Below are positions 46,384-58,500 of a stretch of 64,000 nt of DNA, piece by piece. Position numbers and translations under genes: made by a program. This DNA comes from Trichopria drosophilae (lineage: Eukaryota > Arthropoda > Insecta > Hymenoptera > Diapriidae). How positions within the stretch are numbered: position 1 is the first letter of the stretch; each line of letters starts with the position of its first letter. Below the pieces are notes generated by a model. That model saw only the letters and a program-made list of their open reading frames with translations, was not told the DNA's origin and ran no database searches. Location: contig CM059585.1 of assembly GCA_030407085.1 (NCBI GenBank), positions 113,015,501-113,079,500 of the forward strand. Reading direction: 5' to 3'.

Positions 46384-47011
46384 GAGTGCTAATGCAAAAT
46401 AGTCGATTTTGACATAAAAATGCATTTAAATAAATAAAATAAATAAAATAAGTAAAATAAAGAAAATAAAGGAAATAAATAGTATAAACAAACAAAAAAT
46501 AAAATGAACAAAATAAAAAAAGAAACGAGATTCACATGGAAACTGTGGAATATTTGTCGCATTTAATCATCGGACAACCGGATAAATTTTTCTATATTAT
46601 TAATAAGCAATTAAAGTAATTTACTTTCAAAATACTTTTAAAGAGTCATTTTTATCATATACATGATAAAGAATAATATTACAATTACATAATATGCCGT
46701 ATTTGCAATATTATTCTTTTAATAAGGTTATTTTCAATAAAATTCAATACATCATACAAGGGAATAATTTATTTATAAATCTGGGTGTGTATTTTTCAAT
46801 TTTGATTGCTTAAAAGTATGTATCGCATACAATTTTAATAAAAAAACAGGAATTTTTACACCATCATGCTCACAAAAAAAATATTTCTTATAATTTCCTA
46901 ATTCTTTCTTCAGTATTTCAGAAAGAAACATGTCTTGCGCCGACTTGGCCAAAAACCCGAATTTTTTAAATGCATTTTTATTTCAAAATCGACTATTTTG
47001 CATTAGCACTC
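46384..47011. mobile_element. fold-back element with ~48-bp inverted ends
   Basis: GAGTGCTAATGCAAAATAGT at 46384 and the inverted ACTATTTTGCATTAGCACTC ending at 47011 open and close an element whose arms pair for about 48 bp, to ATGCATTTAAA. The interior begins with an AAATA microsatellite (46425-46530). No target duplication was detected, and no frame of note. Confidence 0.7.
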
Positions 47012-47021
47012 TTCCGCCGGT

Positions 47022-49050
47022 GTGCCATTTGAAATCGATCGGCTTCGCGGGGAATCGGCCGGCCAACCAGCGCGGAGTCGCGGACGACGCTTACCGCGCT
47101 TGCGCGAGATTGCATCTAAATCTGAGAACACTGCCCAGAATGTGCCCATATTGTCAGCTTCAGTACAACCGGAATCCATTGAAGAAATCCCTGACCCATT
47201 CCAAACCCCATTTGAAGGTAACAATTTTCGAATTTTCGCTTCAACAGACTCCATGACATGCTTTATTTGCAAAGAGACCGGTCATGTAGCAAAACATTAT
47301 CCAACATTAGAAGACAATGAACCAACAACACCAGATCCTACCCAAAACATAAATAATTACACACAATTATTTCCAGCATTATCTCCTTCTGCAAACCTTC
47401 AAACAGAAGCGATGAAAAATCAAAACAATCACAACTCTCGATTACAATAAGTCATAAACAACCAAACAGATACAAATACAGGGCTATTAAGCGATACGAA
47501 TGCACATGAGACAATGGAAATGTTGACATCCCACTTCGAAAAAAATAATAAATGTTGGCAATCGAAATAAACATACCAACATTTAAAAGACCAATTTCAG
47601 AATCCCAGTCATCACCTACGTCGCATGTAATTAACAAAAATCTTTCGGGTTCGGCAACCAGCCTCGAGTCTCTGGCAGATCCTAAAAAACGGGACATAAA
47701 AAAAAAAGAAATAATACTAAGAAAACAAAAAAATCTAAGCCAAATTAAATAACAAGGATACCTAGTCTAGATTTCGAAGCAGAATTAGCACCGCTCAAAG
47801 AAATGTTTCAATATCCTACTCTCACTCTACCAATGGACTTTCTAAATTTTCAAAGCTTTCTATATAACGCCCTGTCAAAAAAGTCCAAATTCGTTGTTCC
47901 AAATTCTATACACGAATATTGTCAAAACAAAAAAGAAATAATTGAGATGCTCAAAATCCTCTATTCACATCTCACATCAAGAAGCATGAAAATCAAGTTC
48001 ACGAGATTAATAAATAATATAAAAGCATCCCTTCCTAATAAAATCGATGAATCCAGAGGCAGCGACAGTGACGTGTTAAAAGATAAAAATGAAGACTACA
48101 GCAGCGCGTAGTACCTAAGCCTCTAAGAAGGTAATACATAAAAAATAGACAACCAACATAACGCAAGACAAAAAATAAAATCAGCCTAAATATCTTAAAC
48201 TGGAACACTAACGGTTACTACAAAAGATTAGCAAATTTCCAAGCACCGATTCTCGAACGGAATGCTACAATAATCTCCTTACAGGAAACAAATTTTAAAA
48301 ACGATCATTGCGCTAAACTAAATGGATATAATCATTTTTACAAAAACCGAATGAGCAATCGCGCGAGTGGTGGAGTTGCCATTTATATAAAAAACAAAGT
48401 TAACTGCCAAAAATGAAACATTAACTCTGCTTTAGAAGCAATAGCACTGGAAGTCTACCTTCAAAAAAAGCTAACAAAATGTTCCCTGTATTTACCTAAC
48501 AGTCAAATGATACACCATCAAGATCTTGAACACCTGAAATCTCAATTAACCAAACCATTTATAATTGTAGGAGATTTCAACGCTCACAATACAATGTGGG
48601 GTTCAAAAACGACAAATCCAAGAGGGCAAATAATTGAGAAATTTATAAATGACCCACAAATAAATCTACTCAATTTCAACCAATAAACCATTTTAATCTA
48701 TCCAATGGCTCAGAAAGTGCAATAGACTTAGCTCTAAGCTCAGCTTCGATAACCGAAAACCTGGACATGACAGTAGATGACCTGTATGATAGCGACCACG
48801 TGATATGATAGCGAAACGACGTCATACGTTTCCCGTATTTAAAAATCAGGACAGCGAACAACAAGTACCGTGGTGGAATGATACATGCAATGAAGCAAAC
48901 AAAGAAGCTAAACATGCTTTCAACAGGTACAAAAAGCATAATACTCTAGAGAACAAAATTGAGCATAATAAGAAGAAAGCTATACTTAAAAGAACCCTTA
49001 ATGAGACTAAGAGAAATTACTGGCTAGACTACGTGAAAACGCTTCAAGGT
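47022..49050 (+). pseudogene. I-clade LINE fragment: ORF1 and endonuclease part
   Basis: ORF1-like text at 47022-47450 contains a gag-type zinc knuckle, CFICKETGHVAKHY, in which the last cysteine is replaced by tyrosine. A second stretch, 47803-48111, continues ORF1. From about 48185 an APE-type endonuclease is readable: LNILNWNTNGYYKRLANFQA, IISLQETNF, GGVAIYIKN and IIVGDFNAHNTMWGS, with an internal stop and later frameshifts. At 48805-49048 the linker WWNDTCNEANKEAKHAF and NYWLDYVKTLQ matches the linker of the I-clade element at 10578-13461. It is cut off at about 49050, where another LINE begins. Confidence 0.8.
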
Positions 49051-49824
49051 AAATATAAAAGTTCAAAAATAAATAACTCTGAGTGCTGTTTTTACTCCGA
49101 GTTTTTGTTCCGGTGAAAAAGAGAGTTTTTGAGAAATTGTCAACCGTTCAAAGGGCTGTATATCAACACTTCGTCTTACGAGCAGCGACGTTATTTCTCA
49201 AACTTGGTATATTCGCCCAATAAACGGAGCAGTACATTCGAAATTGCACCTATCGTTGGCACTTTCTAAATTTGGTTAATTGGACATAGAAACTTGTTCG
49301 CCGAATTAAAATCATATCTCACGGATGTTGTGAAAGCTAAGCATTCAGAAGAAAAGCATTTAGGAGGCTCCGTGCATCTACTGCAAATCTGCTGTAATCG
49401 GGAATTAATAATTGCATACTTTTCTTGCTGTCAACAGAAGAGATACATACATAGGCGCTTATCGGTGAGTTTGTTCCATGCATGCTTGCTCCCTACCACA
49501 CTCTCGGGAACCTTAGCGTGCGTGTAACGTAGAGTCTATGACGTAGGCAGTACACAACTCACCGACATAACAATCTCGCGCTACAAATTTGAGAGCTGTC
49601 AATGGGAAAGTAATTGACATTTCAGAATTCAGTTTTCGAGCAGAATCGACGGAACGTCTGAAATTTATTTTTTATATGAAGTACTATGAGATGTAGTGAA
49701 TTGATGGCATTTTTATTTGAAACTTGTTAGTTTCGCACGTGTCAAGGAGAGTTTTACAAGTTCGGCAATTTCTTGTCATTTTGGCACACCAGACGTCACC
49801 ACCTACTGGTTAAAGTGTACGCAC

Positions 49825-50916
49825 ATGTCCGAAGAAATTATACCTCAGCCCCTGCTTAATCAGGCGGATACACAACCAAAACACTTAATCGGTAGGAAGG
49901 AGGGGCAGTGCTCCCCGCTGAATCGTCCAACTCCCACCAGCGGCCGTCCTACTACCGCGAGCAAGTGGATCGACCTGCATACAAGCACTACAGGCACGCT
50001 CGACAATTTTGTACTTAAGAAAAGAAAGGGTACATTTTCGGCTGGCACAGAAGAGCAGGTACTTCCTCCGTCTCTCAGAGAGCGAAGAACGTCTTCGTAT
50101 ACACAACCCTTAAGTTCATCTGCCAATATGATCTCAGGAGAGGCTTTGGCTCAGTTGCGGGCAGATATTCAAACCTCTATTTCGGAGTCGACTCGTACAC
50201 TGTCTCAAGAAATTTGCAGCTGTAAATCCGACATTTCGGCAGTCAATAATACTCTGCTCGAAATGAAAAATGAACTTTCGGGGAGGCTTGTTACCCTAGA
50301 GAAAAAGGTACAATTTCATGAATCCTCTCTAAAAAGGCTGGCAGATAAAGTTGAACTGCAAGACAAGATACTGAAGAGGAAAAACATTCTTATCTCCGGA
50401 ATTGAACCTGGTCTGCGCCCGGCAAAAGAAGTGGCTGCTAATTTTTTATCGACCAAGTTCTCATGCCAAGATGTGGTGGCTAGTGCAAAGTTCATCCGTA
50501 GCAACCCGTCTACCATCCTGGTGGAGTTAATTTCAGAGGAGGTCAAGTTCTCGATTTTTTCCGCAAAAAAATCAGTCCTGCAAAATACGAAAATTTTCAT
50601 TTCGAACGATTTAACAGACAGGGAACGCGTACTAGCTTACAAGGCACGAGTGGCACATCGTACGGCCACTTTAAAAAATCAATCGTTTAAAAGAAAAGCC
50701 AATAGCATTGCCGTTAATAATGTGTGGTTTAGTTGGTCCGACGAAGATCAAGACTTTACTATTCCTTGCCAAGCAACAGGCCGATTACAATCTACACCTG
50801 CTACGGAATCGAACTCTGGTGTTCAATTTAGAAATACGGCATTTTCTCAACGTCGTTCGCCAAGCAGTACTTCGCCTATGGATGGTTCATCTAGTTTTCA
50901 GAGTCAGCCTTTTTAG
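49825..50916 (+). CDS. LINE ORF1 nucleic-acid-binding protein
   Basis: Read from the first in-frame ATG (MSEEIIPQPLLNQADTQPKH), 363 codons. A longer frame upstream has only a TTG and was rejected as a start. The N-terminal ~100 residues are basic and proline/threonine-rich. A coiled coil follows at about 110-200 (QLRADIQTSISESTRTLSQE ... LVTLEKKVQFHESSLKRLAD). Then comes an RRM-like domain beginning KRKNILISGIEPG and a C-terminal domain with FISNDLTDRERVLAYKARVA. This coiled-coil/RRM/CTD order is the usual layout of LINE-type ORF1 proteins, which coat the element RNA and act as chaperones. The gene ends at TTT TAG, where ORF2 is already open in the -1 frame. Confidence 0.85.
   Translation: MSEEIIPQPLLNQADTQPKHLIGRKEGQCSPLNRPTPTSGRPTTASKWIDLHTSTTGTLDNFVLKKRKGTFSAGTEEQVLPPSLRERRTSSYTQPLSSSANMISGEALAQLRADIQTSISESTRTLSQEICSCKSDISAVNNTLLEMKNELSGRLVTLEKKVQFHESSLKRLADKVELQDKILKRKNILISGIEPGLRPAKEVAANFLSTKFSCQDVVASAKFIRSNPSTILVELISEEVKFSIFSAKKSVLQNTKIFISNDLTDRERVLAYKARVAHRTATLKNQSFKRKANSIAVNNVWFSWSDEDQDFTIPCQATGRLQSTPATESNSGVQFRNTAFSQRRSPSSTSPMDGSSSFQSQPF
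50908..50916 (+). promoter_or_regulatory. possible -1 frameshift site at the ORF1 stop
   Basis: The ORF1 end reads CCT TTT TAG. Slipping back one base lets the TTT-decoding tRNA re-pair on TTT (50910-50912), and the next codon, TTA, continues into ORF2. ORF2 has no ATG before its endonuclease domain. The UAG is also followed directly by AUG, but that AUG is in the ORF1 frame and closes after 35 codons. Confidence 0.5.
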
Positions 50917-53900
50917 ATGGTTCCCGTCTTCGTCCTCAATCAATACTATCAGTACGTTCCATACCGACAAGTCACGCAAAGTTTTTTAATTCACCGCACT
51001 CGTCTTCTTCTACCGACATATTGAAAATCGCGTTTTGGAATGCTCGTGGAATTTACAGTATTGCGAATAACTCTTTTTATTCATCTTTCGGTATTTTTAA
51101 TCTGTCTGAAACTTGGTGTGAAACAGAAGATCGAGTAAAAGATATAAATAATGGCACTTCAAAGCTTTTTTCTCCGGCCTCCCGCGCGTTTAAGTTTGGC
51201 CGCTGTAGTGGAGGTCTCCTCTCTTTACTTAAAAACAATTTAGAGTATGTTACGCTGGAAATTGCTCCTAGCTGGATTTTTTATTTAATTAAAACTCAAC
51301 CGGTCAATTTAATAATAGGATCTGTTTATTTTTCTCCAAAATCCGACTTAATTAAGGACCTCCAAATTCTACAGACTAACATAGACACTTTGAAAGCCCA
51401 GTACCTCGGTTGTGTGTTTCTTCTCGGTGGAGATTTTAACTCAAGAGTTGGATCATTAGATAATTACTTAGACTTTCCAGAAATATTTGAAAATTCGACT
51501 GTTAACGAGATAAGAAAATCACACGATAAACAGCATAACAGACGAGGTAATTTTTTGCTCGATTTTATGCGTACAAACAATTTTATTTTGTTAAACGGCC
51601 GTACGCCCAGCGACAGCCCCGCACATTTTATGTTTCTTGGTAATAACGGATATAGTGTAGTAGATCTTGTGTGGATCTCCGCGTCCCACCTCGCCTTCAT
51701 GCATGATTTGAATACCGGAAATGATCTTTACGGCTCGGATCATCTGCCGGTGTGCGTGTGTCTATACTTGCGTACAGATAATTGTATCCCTAGAGAGTCT
51801 TCTACTCTCCACGGGACGTTATCGAGAGCTAAATTTTTACGGTCGAATGACGGGAATGTACATTTTGTCAATGCGCTTAGAACATTAAGTACAAATGTGA
51901 ATGGTAAAGACTCGTACTCAATTGAATCTAACTATAATTTCTTAATTAATGCTCTGCGTGACACTGCAACACAAGCAAAAATTTTAGTTTTACCAAGAAT
52001 AATTAACACATTCTTTAAGCCACGTTACAATAAAGCTTGGTTCGATAAAGACTGTGTCGCGGCTAAGAAAAATTATAATCGTACATTGAGATCGATGAGA
52101 AAGAACTCATATAGTTCAGGCTCGGTTCAATTATTTAAGACGGTGAAAAAGAATTATTTAGAACTAATGACAGACAAAAAACGATCTCATGCCCTGTCAA
52201 TCACGAACAAATTTGCAGCGGTGCATGATTCCGGGGAATTTTGGAATGCGGTTCGTTCCTTCCGCATAAAACCGAGTGTTGGATCGATGGTCTCGATAGA
52301 GTCCTGGGAGGCTTATTTGGCAACGATTTTTCCGCAAGTAGGAGATTCCTGCGTATCCTTCCTTGGAGATGTTAATCCCTCGTTAGATTCGCCTTTTACG
52401 CTTATAGAGTTATCTAATAGCATAAACAGACTGAAGGTCGGGAAAGCCATAGGACCGGACGGGCTGCCGGCTGAAATTTTTAAGTTGCTCGATAGTCCCT
52501 GGCAATCTCTTCTACTTGACTTTTTTAATTCAATTTTTTTGCGGGAAACTTTTCCAAAGGATTGGGCCCGTGCCTCCCTATTCTTTTTGTATAAAAAAGG
52601 TTCTCGCGAGGAACCTGCTAATTACCGAATGATTGCGATTTCTAATGCTCTTTCAAAAATTTTTTCGCAGATTCTTTGTACACGCCTGACTGAATGGGCT
52701 TCTAAAGCATCTATCTTGCCAGAGGAACAAACGGGGTTTCGAAGTGAGAGGGGTACGGAGGATAATATTTTTGCTTTGTTTGCTACCATACAAATCATGC
52801 TCCGCCGTGAAAAGTCGAAATTATACAGTTTATTCGTGGACTTCAAACGCGCATTCGACTCTGTACCTCACGCACTGCTATGGAAGAAACTGCTTAGGCT
52901 TGGCGTAAGTGCGAAATTTGTAAGAGTATTAAGTGCCATGTATCATACCGCTTCCGTTTTTACTCAAACCGATAACGCTCTCTCTTCTGATTTTAAAGTT
53001 ACCATAGGAGTACTACAGGGCGAAATTCTGAGTCCGCTGCTCTTTATTTTGTACCTCTCGGATATCACTATTTTTTTTAGGGAGAGAGGCGCCCGTGGCG
53101 TAGATATAGCGACATCGTACGATCTATTGTTGTTACTATATGCGGATGATCTTACGATTTTCGCGTTCTCATCCAACGACATGCGCAGAAAGCTGACGCT
53201 TCTTGCCAAGTACTGTACCTTGAACGATCTCACCGTAAATACCGATAAAACTAAGATCATATGCTTTAGAAGAGCGGGTCCACTCGACTCTTATTCCAAA
53301 GACTTTCGTTACAATGATTGTCCGGTTGAGGTTGTAAATGGGTATCGTTACCTGGGAGTCGTGTTCTCTTCTGGGTTAGGGCTGAAGCCATGCGAGGACG
53401 CTGTCTCTAGGGCGGGCGCTGCGTCGTCCTCAGTCTTACCAATCGTTACCGCCGCTAAAATCGATACTTGGGACGCTTATTTTAAAATTTATAGTGCTAT
53501 GATAACCTCGGTCCTACTTTATGCAGCGCCATTTTGGGCTTTAAGATATCTGGGTAAACTGGAAGGTGTGCAGTGTCTATTTTTTAAGAGTTTATTTAAC
53601 CTAGCCAGAAGCACCCCCTCATATCTGATTAGACTCGAGTTGGGGCTCCTTCCTATTGCGGTGGAGATCCTGAACCGAGCTATTAAATGGGTGGTAAAAG
53701 TCCTTAGAATGCCTACCTCCAGGATACCCAGAATTTTATTGATGCGTTTACACGAACTAGTAAATAATTCGTTGTCTCCACCTGCCGCGAATTGGTTAGG
53801 GCAGCTGAGAACTATTTTGGACATTGCAGGAGTATCTGATCTTTGGGAAAGATTCGAAGCGGACCACTGGGAGCGTTTAAGACCTTCCATTGTCGAAAAA

Positions 53901-54341
53901 TACGCGGATTTATGCCGAAGAAATGATCTGGCCTCGTATTTCGACTCCGATTCGTCGCAGCTACCTCTATTACGTCTGCATAAAGACTCTGCTTTCACCC
54001 AGTACCCAAGGCGTTTACCTCTGGAATGCCTGAAATTAAAAATGCAGCTCCGTCTAGCTACGAAATATACGCGCTCATTATCAATCTCCGGTTGTCGCTA
54101 CAACTACGACCCGACGTCTGTTTTCACTTTATGCAACTTAGGATTAGTCGAGGATATCATACACATTTTTTGTCAGTGCCCAGTATCGTATTGCCTATGT
54201 GAGGATTTTTTCCCAACAACACATTCTCCGGAAAATGCGTTAATGGAACTAATCTGCGGCAATGACGTGCAGTCCGCGATGCGCTTATTTAGATTTACAA
54301 AAGCCTGTATCGTTCGTCGTAATTTTTTGAAGGGACTATGA
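50913..54341 (+). CDS. LINE ORF2: endonuclease and reverse transcriptase
   Basis: The continuous frame is open from 50895; the first domain residues (LKIAFWNARGIY) start at 51021. Counting from 51021 there are 1,106 residues. The APE-type endonuclease (1-245) has LSETW, GGDFNSRVG and SDH at 239-241. The RT (about 470-780) has KAIGPDGLPAEIF, TGFRSERGTEDN, LFVDFKRAFDSVP (motif A), GVLQGEILSPLLF and YADD at 707-710. A C-terminal region has a CCHC-like SVFTLCNLGLVEDIIHIFCQ segment. Together these nick the target and prime reverse transcription. No internal stop or frameshift is seen. No AUG occurs between the -1 frame opening and the endonuclease, so translation probably depends on frameshifting, reinitiation or a non-AUG start. 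Confidence 0.9.
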   Translation, partial: LDGSRLRPQSILSVRSIPTSHAKFFNSPHSSSSTDILKIAFWNARGIYSIANNSFYSSFGIFNLSETWCETEDRVKDINNGTSKLFSPASRAFKFGRCSGGLLSLLKNNLEYVTLEIAPSWIFYLIKTQPVNLIIGSVYFSPKSDLIKDLQILQTNIDTLKAQYLGCVFLLGGDFNSRVGSLDNYLDFPEIFENSTVNEIRKSHDKQHNRRGNFLLDFMRTNNFILLNGRTPSDSPAHFMFLGNNGYSVVDLVWISASHLAFMHDLNTGNDLYGSDHLPVCVCLYLRTDNCIPRESSTLHGTLSRAKFLRSNDGNVHFVNALRTLSTNVNGKDSYSIESNYNFLINALRDTATQAKILVLPRIINTFFKPRYNKAWFDKDCVAAKKNYNRTLRSMRKNSYSSGSVQLFKTVKKNYLELMTDKKRSHALSITNKFAAVHDSGEFWNAVRSFRIKPSVGSMVSIESWEAYLATIFPQVGDSCVSFLGDVNPSLDSPFTLIELSNSINRLKVGKAIGPDGLPAEIFKLLDSPWQSLLLDFFNSIFLRETFPKDWARASLFFLYKKGSREEPANYRMIAISNALSKIFSQILCTRLTEWASKASILPEEQTGFRSERGTEDNIFALFATIQIMLRREKSKLYSLFVDFKRAFDSVPHALLWKKLLRLGVSAKFVRVLSAMYHTASVFTQTDNALSSDFKVTIGVLQGEILSPLLFILYLSDITIFFRERGARGVDIATSYDLLLLLYADDLTIFAFSSNDMRRKLTLLAKYCTLNDLTVNTDKTKIICFRRAGPLDSYSKDFRYNDCPVEVVNGYRYLGVVFSSGLGLKPCEDAVSRAGAASSSVLPIVTAAKIDTWDAYFKIYSAMITSVLLYAAPFWALRYLGKLEGVQCLFFKSLFNLARSTPSYLIRLELGLLPIAVEILNRAIKWVVKVLRMPTSRIPRILLMRLHELVNNSLSPPAANWLGQLRTILDIAGVSDLWERFEADHWERLRPSIVEKYADLCRRNDLASYFDSDSSQLPLLRLHKDSAFTQYPRRLPLECLKLKMQLRLATKYTRSLSISGCRYNYDPTSVFTLCNLGLVEDIIHIFCQCPVSYCLCEDFFPTTHSPENALMELICGNDVQSAMRLFRFTKACIVRRNFLKGL

Positions 54342-54885
54342 AGGAGTTTATGAGTGTTTGCTTTGTACGTCAGCAGCTATAGTCAACTTTTATAATTTAT
54401 TCGGCATATGTACCGACTTTTATGTTTTGTTTCTCCTTATGTACCGGTTTTTAATAGAATTGTAAGTTTTGTGTATTATATTCTACTCTGTAATTTTAAA
54501 TTGTGTATCTGTTTTACGGAACTCTTTCTCGATGGGACTTTGTTCCCTTTTCAAGAGAAATAATAAATCTATCTATCTATCTATCTATCTATCAAAGGGT
54601 TAAAATATTCTTGACAAAAACGAATTAGAGATTTAAGTCATTCTTGCCCGCTCGGAAATTATAAGTCACTTTTACTCGCAAAGAAATTTTAACTTATTTT
54701 TGTTCGGGTTATAATTTTGTATGGAAACTTGTTCGCTTTGATATCGTAATTTTTAAACTTTTGGGATTCTTTTAAAAATATACAAATTTAAAATTTTAAT
54801 CATTATTTGCGTTAATTCCCTGATTACACTATTATACTTCTCATGTTAATTCTGTAATAAAAGTATTCAATTTGGTATGCTTCTA

Positions 54886-55465
54886 CACTGAGAAAAGGAT
54901 TGTTTACTAAAAAGAAGGCGTCTTAATAGTTAAGAAATCATATATTTAAATACGGCGAATCCAATAATTTTTTAAGTATAAAATAATTATTCGTTTCATA
55001 TAAAGCTCACTTTTCTTTAGCGCAAACAATGCATTTGTTTTCTTAATAGCTACAAAATGTAAGGTTGGAGTTGATACGCATCGTAACATAACCTCAAATG
55101 ACAACCCGGCTGCTTTGTTTGGTTTGTTAAGAACGATTGAGCGCCATTGCAATTCGGTGGTTATTGTTATTGTGAAAAGAAATAAATTAAAGATATTGTT
55201 TATAATATTAAATATGCTTCTTTTATGAACAAATACATCGTATAAGAGACATGTTCCATGTCTTATTTGTGAATTTGCGCAGCTGTCGAGTTCAAAGTAT
55301 ACGTTTCGTAACTATTAAGGAATGGTCAATTCTGATATAAGAAATAAAATGCTTATATTATATGAATCGCATTTAACATTACATGCCATATTTACATTAA
55401 AAGAACGATTTCAACTTTGCAATTGAATGATATTTTTTTACAACAAACGATCCTTTCTCTCAGTG
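54886..55465. mobile_element. 580-bp TA-flanked MITE (CACTGAGAAAAGGAT ends)
   Basis: CACTGAGAAAAGGATTGTTT at the left and AACAAACGATCCTTTCTCTC followed by AGTG at the right are inverted, with TA on both sides (54884-54885, 55466-55467). The interior is AT-rich and non-coding. Confidence 0.8.
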
Positions 55466-55599
55466 TACATTGCTTAATTATCGGAATTTTTTAAAAAGAC
55501 GTGTACAACTGATATTCATTGTCATTGACTTATTGTTTTCACCAATTTTTTATTGCAGGGGCGCAATGAAGTATTGAGAGGCACATTATTTGCAGAATA

Positions 55600-58500
55600 A
55601 GGTAACGGTCCCAATTATGAAACGGAGTCCCAGTGTATGGAACAGTATTAAAAAACACGCGTTATAAATAATAATAAAAGCATCTGATGCATTGTAAAAA
55701 AATGTAGGTGTAAATTAGATATTATATTTTCAGTGGAACATGAATTTTCCTATTGCACAAAATTTTTAACACTTAAAAAAATTCTGGTTCATGCACGTCT
55801 CGAAATCGGAACGAAATATACTGCCATTTGCATGGATTGGTAAATGCACGTTGATGATCAATGTAAGTATATTAACTTATTGACGTGATTTTAAAGCATA
55901 ATAAACAGGTTATGATAAAGTTTACGTATCGTTAATTGTTATCCGGTAAATAGATTTTCACTTTTAAAGATATAATTTATAAATATAGGTGGTTCCGTAA
56001 TGCAGACAAAAACTTTCCAAATGTCCGTAATTATGGAACGATTTTCAAGTGTTCCATATCTCGGGGACGTATTTCATAAACTTGTCCTTAGTTATGGAAC
56101 GGTACAGTGGCTTTGTTTACAATGCGTGATCTATAAGATTTAAAACCATATATTATAAAATTTCGAGTAATTTTGTGCAAATATATCTGTGATAATTGAA
56201 CATCTATCAAACTGTGATTGGATGTTACAGAAATTATTGTATCAGTGCTGCTTTATATACACATCTAAAACCTAATCTCATAATTTTATCGCACAGATCT
56301 CACTTTCATAAATATGTTTAAAATTACTATTTATTTTTGATATTATTCGTTTTAGAGAAGAGTTTTATTATGAAGGTTAATAAAACGACGTGTAAACAGT
56401 CATGCACTAAAAAATCAATGGTCAAAAAGACACTTATACATAAGGTTAAAAGTGCCGTTGTGAGAGGCACTGACAAGAATTCCAAAAATGCAATTAAAAA
56501 GCGAAATAAAACAAAAATAAAAAAAAAGTATTCTGTTAATGATATGCAACGAGCGCTCGATGCTGTTAAGAATGGCATGTCATTCAGAAAAGCGGCAACA
56601 GCCTATGGAGTCCCTGTTGTAACTCTGCATCGGCATAAAAACAATCCCGAGCTTGAAAAAAAAAGAAATGGTCCCCCAACAGTATTATCAGACTTAGAAG
56701 AAGCAGAAATCGTGCAGTGGATTATTTACAAAGCTGACAGAGGATACCCTGTTACAAAGACTGAGTTACTCGACAACGTCCAACAATATGTGCTTCGTTT
56801 AGAAAAAGACACTCCCTTCACTGAAGGAAGGCCGAGTCGTCATTGGTACGAAAGTTTCAGAAACCGAAATCCAAACTTATCGATCAGAAAACCTCAAAAT
56901 TTAACTGCAGCTCGTGCATCAGTAACAAGTGCTGATTTGGAACAGTGGTTTACAGAGCAACATGCTTATTTAGAAAAGAAACATTTATTAGAAATAACAC
57001 CTGATCGAGTTTTCAATTGCGACGAGACGAGCATGTTAGTGTGCCCTAATTTCGAAAAAGTTTTAACTCGAAAAGGAGCAAATTCTGTCTACAAGATTGT
57101 AGACACGGAAAAAGAATGCCATACAGTGCTATTTATGTACAGTGCTGATGGTAAAAGAGCTCCCCCGATGATCATGTATGCTTACAAACAAAATTTACCA
57201 AAAGAAATTGTACAGAATACACCAAAAGATTGGGGCATCGGCACGTCTGAGAACGGTTGGATGACGAAAGAAACTTTTTATGAATTTATATGCAACGTCT
57301 TTTATCCATGGACTTTGAAGGAAAGTGTAACCTTCCCGATTATCATATATTTGGATGGACATGCATCTCACGTTACAATCCCACTTGTACAATTTTGTCG
57401 AGAGGAACAAATTGAAATAATTGCCCTCCACCCAAATTCAACGCACATCGCACAGCCTCTCGACATAGCTTTTTTCCATCCTCTGAAAGAGATATGGAAA
57501 AAAACTGTCCCTAAATGGAAAGCCGAAAATAAAGTACAGAGTATTTCGAAAAAAGATTTTCCACGTGTTCTAGAAATGGCGCTAAAAAACTTCAAGGGAG
57601 AAGATACTATTGTTAAAAATGGTTTTAGAGCAGCAGGGTTAATGCCATTCAATCCAAAAGCTATAGATTACGACATCTTATGTAAAAAAACGAAAACCGT
57701 TCAAGATTGCATTGACAGTACAAAAAAGCATGATGTAATGACTGAGTCTTCTTCGGCTTCGTTAATTTCAGTCGAAGATGAACAAAGTCATTTGTTAACA
57801 ATGGAAACAAAATTATCAACCGAGCTCTTACAGGAATTCAAAAATGCTCAGTTGAGTGGTTCATGGACTGGAAATATTGAGATGAAGGGACTTTTCGACT
57901 ATTGGTGTAATATGAAGGGAATAACATTCGGTAAAAACATGGCATAATTTTTTATTACATATAATATTTTGCTTATGTAATATTTATATTCATATTTACA
58001 AATTTGTACATATCTTTCATGTGACATTTATCTTAATTTGATCTCTTTGAATAATCAATTATTTTAATTTGATCTTTTTCATGTATAAGATTACATAATT
58101 TAATAAAGTAGATTATGTTATTTTTAAAAATTTGTCTTCACGCGACTTAACGAGTCTTTTGCACAATATTATGGTTTGATTATAAAGCATATGAATAAAC
58201 GTAGTCGTTAAAATCAGTTTTAAAAAAATAATTATACCTTAATTCATTTAATTAATTCAAAATATTATTTACATCTTTATTTTATGAATTTAGTGGTATT
58301 TACTGAACTCTGATTCTTTGATCAGATAACAACAATGGAAGAACAAAACCCTCAATCACAAGTATCGAACAATTAATCGGGCATGAAGTCAAATTAATAG
58401 ATAAAATAAATGCTATGCCAGTTGAATACATTATTGACGATTCGATTCCTGTAATAAGCAATGCTGTTGACTGTAATAAAGAAAACGATGCGACTAATAA

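Larger units (their letters stand above)
49060..54592 (+). mobile_element. full-coding LINE with (TCTA)n tail
   Basis: A two-ORF non-LTR retrotransposon lies directly downstream of the truncated I-clade fragment. A 5' leader of about 770 bp (start estimated from the end of the I-clade reading) precedes ORF1 (49825-50916) and ORF2 (to 54341). The 3' untranslated region has a short inverted pair, GGGACTTTGTTCCC, and ends in AAATAATAAA followed by six TCTA units (about 54568-54592). Both reading frames are uninterrupted and EN and RT catalytic residues are present, so it may be a recent and possibly active copy. The clade within the CR1/L2/Jockey assemblage was not resolved. Confidence 0.85.

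Noticed and set aside
49717..49824. N-terminal extension of the LINE ORF1
   Set aside because: The upstream part begins with TTG, has no ATG and looks like 5' leader; the ATG at 49825 is preferred.
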